The notes under the pieces are model-generated. The model ran no database searches. It worked only from the letters and a program-made list of their open reading frames with translations, and had not been told where the DNA came from. From contig CAJOEC010000017.1 in the NCBI GenBank assembly GCA_905233425.1, positions 7,331-59,668 of the forward strand: a stretch of 52,338 bases of DNA, given 5' to 3'. Source of the stretch: an uncultured Prevotella sp. (GTDB taxonomy: Bacteria > Bacteroidota > Bacteroidia > Bacteroidales > Bacteroidaceae). Shown piece by piece: positions 34,291 through 41,533 of the stretch; the first letter of the stretch is position 1, and every line of letters starts with the position of its first letter. A program made the position numbers and the translations under genes.

Positions 34291-37200
34291 AGCCAGCTCG
34301 TGAATGCGCTGAACAATGGCAGCACCGGATGGGGCATCGACGAAAACGACGAAGCCATAGTGACTCTCTTCACCGATGTCGAATGGTCGGGTAGCGGCAA
34401 TGTCAATGACCCCTTCACCATCTCAAAAGCTTCCGACCTCCAGCTCTTCCTCAACAAGATGACGAAAGGCGAAACCTTCGAGAACCAGTATGTCAAGCTG
34501 ATGAACGACATCGACCTGAAAGGTGTCAACATCAAGGCTTTCGCCAAACCCTACGATGCCAATTTCGGCGGATTCAAGGGAACCTTCGACGGAAACAACA
34601 AGACCATCAGCAACATGACCGTCAACCAGGGCACCGTGAACAACGTGGGCTTGATACGTAAGTTGGGTCAAGGCGGAAAGCTGATGAACCTGAACATGTA
34701 TAACCCCAACCTCACCGGTGCCAACTTTGTGGGCGCACTCGTGGCCAATGTCAATGACGGCACCATTACGGGATGTGTGGTGGAGAGACCTAAAGTGATA
34801 GCACAGGGAGGACAGAACTGCGGAATACTCTTCGGCTCTGTCGTCCGCAACGATGAACATCTGATAGACCAAAGTATAGCTCTCACCAAGAACTACTATT
34901 TCGACGCCCAATGCGAATCGAAGGCAGTGGGCAATGGGACAGAGTCGGAAGACGTGGAAGATGCCGAGGAAGCACTCAGGCTGGACAAAGGCAAAAACAT
35001 CGAGACCCTGACACCTCAAAGCGTAAGCCTCACCATCAGGAAGGACGCATCGATACTCGCCCCCACCAGACTACAGGACTTCATCGTAAGGGTGGTGCCA
35101 TCAATCAGACAAACCGCCTCGCGCGATGTGGTGTTCTCCGTCACAGGCGGCACTATCGAGAATATAGGTGAAAATTTCTTCAGAGTGACGCCTGATGCCG
35201 AAAACGACCGTAAGCTGCACGTGAACTCCAACTACAGCAGCATCTGGGCTGCTGACGGTACTAGCGGTAAGCCCTTTGAAATTGCATCGGCCGAGGACTT
35301 CTTAGCCATAGGGACAAAGGTGAACACCGACAACGAGACGTATTCGGGCACGTACTTCAAGTTGGTTAAAGACATCGACATGACCGACGTGGAGGGCTTC
35401 ACACCTATCGGCTATGGAGAGGGCAAGCACTTCGACGGCGTCTTCGACGGCAACAACCACACCATCATCGGCCTACACTACGCCGACAGCGAGAGCGAAC
35501 AGGGCATTGGACTCTTCGGAAACCTGAATGGAGAGGTGAAGAACCTCAACCTGCTGCGACCCAACTTCGAGGGCAAGAACAAAGTGGGTGCCATAGCCGG
35601 CAATGCCAACACCGCCGCAAGCAAAATCACGGGCAACTTCGTCGTCGATGCCACCATAAAGGGGCAGGACGAGGAACACACACAGTTCGGACTATTAACC
35701 GGAGCCTCAACCGCTTCCTACACCAACAACTGTTACCGCCGTCTCGATGGCGACCTCACCGTCGTCATGGGCAGCTCCCCTGAAGCCAATGCCAATGAGA
35801 TGTTCATCCTGACGTCTGCCGACAAGGTGACTCTGACGAACATAGTGCAGACTGGCAAGCGAGTGGTTGCCGACAGCACATATTGTCTGCCCAACGTGCC
35901 AGTGACTCTCAACATAAAATACGAAGACGCAGAAACAGACATACAGTTCCTCGACAGATTCCACGACGGATACGGCAACGTCCTGACCCTCAAGGAAGAC
36001 AGCACATGGCAGTTCACCTTGACACCCGACGAACAGGAAGAAGGCGAGGAGTTCGTTTCGACACTGACAAACACCGTAGTCATCACGCCCGACAGAAGCA
36101 ACCGCTCAGGCTATTATGGACAGGGTGAAAATGAGAAAAAGATAACTTACATCTACGACGCGCTGAACAAGACCCTGACTTTTGAAGGAACTGGCATCAT
36201 GCGCTCATTGAACAACAATGCCGACATGCAACCTTGGAAAACATGGAGAAACGACATTGAGACCATAGTCGTGGGTGAAGGTATCACCAATCTTGGTGCA
36301 TACTGTTTCTCTTTCACAGGCGCGAAGAACGTCATCCTGCCCTCCACACTCAAAGAAATCGGCAAATGCGTATTCCACTCCATGACGAAACTGAAGGACA
36401 TCACACTGCCCGACAGCATCAACAAAATAGGCCAGTACGCCTTCGCAAAATGCGCAAACTTAAAGAACATTGTCATCCCACGTTGCTATGCAGCACCAAC
36501 TATAGGCTCCTACCTGCTGACAGGTGCAAGCACCTCGTGCAAAATACATGTGCCCAAGACCATGCTGAATTCTTTCATTGCAGCAAACAGCAGCTACACA
36601 AACTACTACAAGGCCTTCTCATATCCTGTCGATGTCGTGACTGTGACGGCCACCATGAACGATTCTATACGAATCAGCAGCGAGGGTGTCACACCGGCAA
36701 AGGTCAACGTCACAGCTGTCATCAAGCAACCCTTCACAGTGGTGTTCGACGACACAGATAATCTCAGCTGCACATACAACGAGTTCACCGAGAAGAATCC
36801 GTTTGTGGTGCTCCAGGCCGAAGGTGTCAGCACAAAGCCGGCAAACGGCAAGACAAGCGTCATCGTGGACAACGGCAACTATGCGCTCGACTTCTACGCT
36901 ATTGACGAATACGACCATTACAACACCTACTACGAAGATGACCTCGGCATTGTCTATTCCAACAGCTACAAGGTGACCATCACACCGCAGGAGGGAAAGC
37001 CAACACCCATCGGCGAAACCACAGGCAAGGATGCCTGCAACGACTTCTTCGTGGATAAGGCAACGAAGGGAATGACGGCATTCACCATCGACGACAAGGA
37101 TCGCGTCTCCTACACCGCATCGGCAGAACCCGTGGCAGCACGCGATACGCTATACTTCCCCGAACACACACAATTTGAACTGACCTATACGCCAAAGAAG

Positions 37201-39726
37201 GCCACATACAATGAAGAATATAATTACTGGGAACAGGCCGACCAACCCATAGGCGACGACCAGTTCGTAGCCTTCAGGGCAAACGCCGCAAAGGGCTGGG
37301 GATACGATGGCAGAACACCATGGTATGGCCTCTCGTCGGCTGAAATGGTGTATATTGACGCCACACACAGCTCGCTCACCCTTTTGGACGAGGCGGCAAA
37401 CGTCTTGGCAGATGTCATGAACAAGAGCGATGAAGAATGTGACATCATTCCCGAAAAGGGCGAGATATTCTTCCATACCAAGGAGCCAGGCGGATATTCC
37501 ACTCCACAATACTCCGATTTCCATTATTTCCCAAATCACTACGAAGGCTTTACCACGTGGGACAAGGTGGCACACATCGTGAAGACCATCTATTTCGACG
37601 AGCAAATAGAATCCATTCCCAGCGGCTGCTTCAGGTATATGGATCGTTTGGAAGATGTCTATTTCTTCAGCAAAAACATGCCAACCTTCCATGGCACAAG
37701 CTCAAACCCCAACAGTACAGGGATAGCCATCGGAAACGAGAAGTTCATCTATCTGCCAGAAGACGGCTTGCAGGAATGGAAGGACAATTACAATTTCTAT
37801 GTGTATGGCCAGCACGGCGAGCTGCTGCCCATCCCAGCCACGAGCATTGAGGGCATGGAGGTGTCGCTGACTGTCGAAGGCGAGCCGTGCACGATCTACA
37901 AGGCTGCCAATGACGAGACGGGTGAGCCGGAAGTGCTTGGCGGAACATACGAGACAACCTACGATGGCAACTATGTCAGCGACCGCGTGATACCTGTCGT
38001 CCTCGACGGTGGTTTTGAACTCGACGACACGGAGCACTATTCGCTGCGTGCATTCAGGGTTGGCGATGACGAAGACAGAGACGGTACCGACATCCACAAC
38101 CTGAAGAACGCCGGAACCTACAGACTGAAGATTGTGGGAACACGATTCCACAAAGGAACCATCGACCTCTGCAACCTCGTCATCAAGCAGGCACCGTTTG
38201 AGAGCATCACCTACGGCACACTGCCCGACAAGCACATGTATGCCGGAGATCGCTACATCGATTTCCAATACGGATGGATGGACGACGACTGGAATTACTA
38301 CGAGAGTCCGTTCTACTTCAACGGCGAACCGCTCGATGTCTACCACTACGGCTCATTGTATTGGGAGACATACGGCTATAATGTTAAGTTTGGCGATGAT
38401 GACTTTGAACTCGACTATTCCGACAACGACCATGTGGGAAGTGCCGCACTGACCCTGAGGTCGAGGAACCGCAACTTCACCGAAGGCGAACATACGCTCT
38501 ACTTCAACATCTATGGAGAAGATTATGAAGGCACTTGGGGTGACCTGGCCTGGGACATCACACAGGGCGTGCTCACCATCAAGCCCAAGGAGGGATTGAC
38601 GGAGGCTGCCATGATAGAAGCTGAGCCTGATGAAGGCAACTATAATTATAAATACAGAGGCTATCCCTGGTTCTGGGAGTATGTGGATGACGGATATGGT
38701 GGCTATGATCAAATCCAGCATTTCAATAGTATTACTTCTATTAACATCTGTGAGGGTGTAACCAGTATCGCTGACGAAGCCTTCTCTTCTGGTGAATACC
38801 ACGACGACTACGGTGAAGACCGCTACAAGAACCTGAAGACTATCAACGTGCCCGCCTCGGTACAGAGCATTGGCGACCACGCCTTCGACTCCAAGTACGT
38901 CAAGAACATTGTCTTCGCTCATACCACAGGCGTACCTCCCCTCACAAATAGCAATGCATTCCCGACGCGCGACGATGGCTTAATATGGGTTAATAACGAC
39001 CTCTACAACAGCGCTATCGTGGCAGAGAATTGGGTGGAGCACAAAGACCAGATAGTGCCGCCATACGTAGATATCACCGTGGGTACAGCTGGCATGAGGA
39101 CTTACGGCCTGCAATACCCGCTCGACTTCACACAGCAGGAAGCCCAAGACGGACAGACATCACCTCTGAAAGCTTACGTGGCCATTTCCAAGTACGATAG
39201 CGATGCCTCGGAACTCACCTTCACCTCCATCACCCACGCGCCCGGCTTTACCGGCCTGCTGCTGAAGGGCGACGAAGGCACCTATCGTGTGCCCACCCGC
39301 TTTACGGAGGACGATGTCAAGAACAACCTGCTCAGAGCAGTTACGAAGGACACGTGGGTAAAGGCAGAACCAAAGAGTTATGATAGTGATAATGACGAAG
39401 ATGTAGATTGTGTCAACTTCATCCTTGCTAATGGCACCAATGGTATAGGTTTCTATCCGTTGTCGGGAGAAGGAGGCACCATCACCGCCAACAAGGCCTA
39501 CCTGAGACTGCACAAAGACTGGTTGCCTGATAACATCAACGGCTCTCGCGGCATCAAGCTCGTCTTCAATGACAACGACCAGACGCAAGACATTGAATCT
39601 CCCGAAACTGGCATCCGTGAGATTGCCACCGATATGTGGTACGACCTCAGCGGACACCGTCTCTCCGCCAAGCCCACACGCAGTGGTCTCTACATCCACA
39701 ACGGCAAGAAGGTTGTGATTAAGTGA
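34273..39726 (+). CDS. Large BspA-like surface protein, N-terminus missing
   Basis: About 1817 residues after the junction; an ATG at 34189 lies in antisense of the other gene and is not credible. Two GLUG/beta-helix-like modules come first (FDGNNKTISNMTV and FDGNNHTIIGLHY, each after a DPFTISKASDLQLF-type start). Then come BspA-type leucine-rich repeats (ITNLGAYCFSF, KDITLPDSINKIGQYAFAKC, later INICEGVTSIADEAF), Ig/MBG-like beta domains, and a sorting tail (WYDLSGHRLSAKPTRSGLYI...KKVVIK). Such proteins are cell-surface adhesins or binding proteins. No signal peptide, so it would not be exported as it stands. Confidence 0.8.
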   Translation, partial: GAHLTTSQLVNALNNGSTGWGIDENDEAIVTLFTDVEWSGSGNVNDPFTISKASDLQLFLNKMTKGETFENQYVKLMNDIDLKGVNIKAFAKPYDANFGGFKGTFDGNNKTISNMTVNQGTVNNVGLIRKLGQGGKLMNLNMYNPNLTGANFVGALVANVNDGTITGCVVERPKVIAQGGQNCGILFGSVVRNDEHLIDQSIALTKNYYFDAQCESKAVGNGTESEDVEDAEEALRLDKGKNIETLTPQSVSLTIRKDASILAPTRLQDFIVRVVPSIRQTASRDVVFSVTGGTIENIGENFFRVTPDAENDRKLHVNSNYSSIWAADGTSGKPFEIASAEDFLAIGTKVNTDNETYSGTYFKLVKDIDMTDVEGFTPIGYGEGKHFDGVFDGNNHTIIGLHYADSESEQGIGLFGNLNGEVKNLNLLRPNFEGKNKVGAIAGNANTAASKITGNFVVDATIKGQDEEHTQFGLLTGASTASYTNNCYRRLDGDLTVVMGSSPEANANEMFILTSADKVTLTNIVQTGKRVVADSTYCLPNVPVTLNIKYEDAETDIQFLDRFHDGYGNVLTLKEDSTWQFTLTPDEQEEGEEFVSTLTNTVVITPDRSNRSGYYGQGENEKKITYIYDALNKTLTFEGTGIMRSLNNNADMQPWKTWRNDIETIVVGEGITNLGAYCFSFTGAKNVILPSTLKEIGKCVFHSMTKLKDITLPDSINKIGQYAFAKCANLKNIVIPRCYAAPTIGSYLLTGASTSCKIHVPKTMLNSFIAANSSYTNYYKAFSYPVDVVTVTATMNDSIRISSEGVTPAKVNVTAVIKQPFTVVFDDTDNLSCTYNEFTEKNPFVVLQAEGVSTKPANGKTSVIVDNGNYALDFYAIDEYDHYNTYYEDDLGIVYSNSYKVTITPQEGKPTPIGETTGKDACNDFFVDKATKGMTAFTIDDKDRVSYTASAEPVAARDTLYFPEHTQFELTYTPKKATYNEEYNYWEQADQPIGDDQFVAFRANAAKGWGYDGRTPWYGLSSAEMVYIDATHSSLTLLDEAANVLADVMNKSDEECDIIPEKGEIFFHTKEPGGYSTPQYSDFHYFPNHYEGFTTWDKVAHIVKTIYFDEQIESIPSGCFRYMDRLEDVYFFSKNMPTFHGTSSNPNSTGIAIGNEKFIYLPEDGLQEWKDNYNFYVYGQHGELLPIPATSIEGMEVSLTVEGEPCTIYKAANDETGEPEVLGGTYETTYDGNYVSDRVIPVVLDGGFELDDTEHYSLRAFRVGDDEDRDGTDIHNLKNAGTYRLKIVGTRFHKGTIDLCNLVIKQAPFESITYGTLPDKHMYAGDRYIDFQYGWMDDDWNYYESPFYFNGEPLDVYHYGSLYWETYGYNVKFGDDDFELDYSDNDHVGSAALTLRSRNRNFTEGEHTLYFNIYGEDYEGTWGDLAWDITQGVLTIKPKEGLTEAAMIEAEPDEGNYNYKYRGYPWFWEYVDDGYGGYDQIQHFNSITSINICEGVTSIADEAFSSGEYHDDYGEDRYKNLKTINVPASVQSIGDHAFDSKYVKNIVFAHTTGVPPLTNSNAFPTRDDGLIWVNNDLYNSAIVAENWVEHKDQIVPPYVDITVGTAGMRTYGLQYPLDFTQQEAQDGQTSPLKAYVAISKYDSDASELTFTSITHAPGFTGLLLKGDEGTYRVPTRFTEDDVKNNLLRAVTKDTWVKAEPKSYDSDNDEDVDCVNFILANGTNGIGFYPLSGEGGTITANKAYLRLHKDWLPDNINGSRGIKLVFNDNDQTQDIESPETGIREIATDMWYDLSGHRLSAKPTRSGLYIHNGKKVVIK

Positions 39727-39735
39727 ACGTAGTGA

Positions 39736-39769
39736 GAGCTGGCTCACACTTCAAAGCGTGAGCCAGCTC
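39736..39769 (+). promoter_or_regulatory. Strong hairpin after the BspA-like gene
   Basis: GAGCTGGCTCAC and GTGAGCCAGCTC form a perfect 12-bp stem, 10 nt after the stop. There is no T-tract, so it may be a stability element or leaky stop before the 58-residue gene. Confidence 0.7.
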
Positions 39770-39819
39770 AAACAAAGTTGAATATTGCGATTGAATAACG
39801 AAACAAAAACACAACAACC

Positions 39820-39996
39820 ATGAACAAGAAAGTATATCAAACGCCAGCCACACTGGTAATAGACATCCAGCCAAAGCCTTTTATGCTTGAAGGTGGCTCA
39901 ACACAAATCGTGAACGTCTACGGCGAGAAGGTCTCCTCTGACAAAGCCCTGTCTCGCGGAAGCAGAAACGACGATTGGGACGACTGGGACGAGTAG
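39820..39996 (+). CDS. Small protein, 58 residues, precursor-like
   Basis: Starts MNKKVYQTPATLVIDIQPKP, then FMLEGGSTQIV, and ends SRNDDWDDWDE. Short proteins beginning M-K-K-x-Y-x-x-P-x-x-x-V with a GGS or AGS near residue 25 are frequent in Bacteroidales. I know no established function. The pattern looks like a leader followed by a variable C-terminal part, as in ribosomally made peptide precursors, but no modification enzyme is nearby. The acidic Trp-rich end is produced by a nonamer repeat that continues past the stop. A rho-independent terminator at 40104-40136 closes the unit. Confidence 0.65.
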   Translation: MNKKVYQTPATLVIDIQPKPFMLEGGSTQIVNVYGEKVSSDKALSRGSRNDDWDDWDE

Positions 39997-40057
39997 GACG
40001 GCTTGAACAAGCTGGACGTCTTGGACGAGTAGGACAACTGGGACAAATAGGACGAGT
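39976..40057. repeat. Nonamer array spanning the small-gene stop
   Basis: Nine units such as TGGGACGAC, TGGGACGAG, TAGGACAAC. Units beginning TAG give in-frame stops; the first is the stop of the 58-residue gene. Confidence 0.82.
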
Positions 40058-40103
40058 AGCTCACCGCCACTCCCTATATACTCTATTGAAAGCTATTGAA
40101 GGA

Positions 40104-40136
40104 GCCTTCCACTGCGGGTGGAAGGCCCTTATTTTC
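40104..40136 (+). terminator. Terminator after the 58-residue gene
   Basis: GCCTTCCAC-TGCGG-GTGGAAGGC followed by CCTTATTTTC. The stem is perfect, 9 bp. Confidence 0.82.
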
Positions 40137-40161
40137 TCCCCACAGGTGTAGCCCCACTGTA

Positions 40162-40212
40162 GGGACGCGACATGTCGCGTCCGCTGTATAAGGGACGCGA
40201 CGTGTCGCGTCC
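40162..40212. repeat. Two GACGCGAC palindromes
   Basis: GGACGCGACATGTCGCGTCC and GGACGCGACGTGTCGCGTCC, 30 nt apart, joined by GCTGTATA. They lie just after the stop of the WecB-like gene and are the same family as 11643-11721. Confidence 0.88.
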
Positions 40213-40221
40213 GCTGTATAG

Positions 40222-41490
40222 TCAAAGTTCGAACAGAATCTTGACTATCCGTTCTGATGTGCGTCCGTCCCAGCGGTCGGGCAGGGCACCGGCCTTCCAT
40301 TCACCTTTTACCATAAGGCTGACGACCTCGGCCAGGCGTTGCGGGTCCTCGCCCACAAGGACGTTGGTGCCGATGGTGACGGTCTCCTGGTGCTCGGTGT
40401 AGCTGTTTAGCGTGATGCAGGGCACACCGTTGAAGGTCGCCTCCTCGGCCACATTGCCACTGTCGGTGATGATGCCGAGGGCATGGGCGGTGAGCCAGCC
40501 GAACTCGAGGTAGGGTAGGGGAGAGATGAGCGTTAAGGGTTGAGAGTTGTGAGTTGAGGGTTGAGAGTTGAGGGTTGAGGGTTGAGAGTTAAGAGTTGAG
40601 TGTTGAGAGTTAAGAGTTGAGTGTTGAGAGTTGAGCGTTGAGGGTTGAGTGCCGGGGACGGTGGCGAGGCCTTCCACCACTTTGCGGGCTTCTCCGCGCA
40701 GTGGGGCGATGACGGGGATGTCGCCTGCAGCCTCAGTTATGGCCGTCAGGAGCTGGCTGAGCTTGTCGCGGTCGGCGAGCAGGGCACGGCGGTTGATGGT
40801 CAGGACAATATATTTCTTCTCCTCAATTTCGGCGGGGGCTTGGCTGGCATCGGGTGCTGTCCCTACGATGTTGATGGCGGGCTTGCGGAGTCGCGGACGG
40901 CAGAAGCGTAGGGTGTCCATGAGGATGTTGCCCACCATATATGTGTTCGACCCTTCGGCCTGTTCGCGGGTGGCCACGCTGCTGCTCTTTGTCCCGGCGG
41001 TGAAGAGGAGGTCGGAGAGGGCGTCGATGACGAGTCGGTTCACCTCCTTAGGCATCTTCATGTCGAAGGAGCGCGTTCCGGCAACGAGGTGTGCCAGGGT
41101 CAGCCCGCGTTTCTTTGCCACGATGGCGGCTGCCATGGTCGATGCGAGGTCGTCGACGACGATGACCACGTCGGCGGGTTTGCTGTCGAGATAGGCGTCG
41201 AAGCGAGCCATAACCTGACTGGTTATCTCGTTCAGACTGCTGCTGTCCACGCCGAGGTAGGTGTTGGGGCGAGGCATCTGGAGGTCGGCGAAGAGGGATC
41301 CCTCAAGTGTGGGGTCGTTGTCCTTGCCAGCATATACAAGACTGTAGGCGGCAGGAGGATTGCAACTCCCGGCGGTGTCGCCCGCTGACGGTTGGCAGTC
41401 GCTGGTTGATGCGCCCACGATGGCACGGATTAGCGGGGCGACTTTGACGAAATTGGGCCTTGCGCCCACGACGATGCAGATGTTCTTCAT
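40222..41490 (-). CDS. WecB-like UDP-GlcNAc 2-epimerase homologue, active site altered
   Basis: 422 residues. The UDP-GlcNAc 2-epimerase fold is clear: VVGARPNFVKVAPL at the start, SFDMKMPKEVNRLVID, and DSGNVAEEATFNGVPCITL near the end. Three residues known as catalytic in E. coli WecB differ: the HVEAG Glu is Val136 (HLVAG), the PEE Glu is Lys148 (PKEVNR), and the VTGHR His is Asn233 (LTINR). An Asp at 113/114 is kept. Ordinary epimerase activity is doubtful. Residues 281-320 are a Ser/Leu/Gln/Asn insert coded by 17 heptamers. Last of three minus-strand genes after the RlmL-like and S9 peptidase genes. Confidence 0.85.
   Translation of the reverse strand: MKNICIVVGARPNFVKVAPLIRAIVGASTSDCQPSAGDTAGSCNPPAAYSLVYAGKDNDPTLEGSLFADLQMPRPNTYLGVDSSSLNEITSQVMARFDAYLDSKPADVVIVVDDLASTMAAAIVAKKRGLTLAHLVAGTRSFDMKMPKEVNRLVIDALSDLLFTAGTKSSSVATREQAEGSNTYMVGNILMDTLRFCRPRLRKPAINIVGTAPDASQAPAEIEEKKYIVLTINRRALLADRDKLSQLLTAITEAAGDIPVIAPLRGEARKVVEGLATVPGTQPSTLNSQHSTLNSQHSTLNSQPSTLNSQPSTHNSQPLTLISPLPYLEFGWLTAHALGIITDSGNVAEEATFNGVPCITLNSYTEHQETVTIGTNVLVGEDPQRLAEVVSLMVKGEWKAGALPDRWDGRTSERIVKILFEL
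40530..40648. repeat. Heptamer array, 17 units of GNGTTGA
   Basis: Seventeen consecutive 7-nt units (GAGTTGA, GGGTTGA, GTGTTGA, GAGTTAA), read on the minus strand as STLNSQP/STLNSQH repeats inside the WecB-like gene. Confidence 0.93.
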
Positions 41491-41533
41491 TTGTGTGGTT
41501 CGTGAGATACGTGAAATCTGTCGTAGAAAGTGT

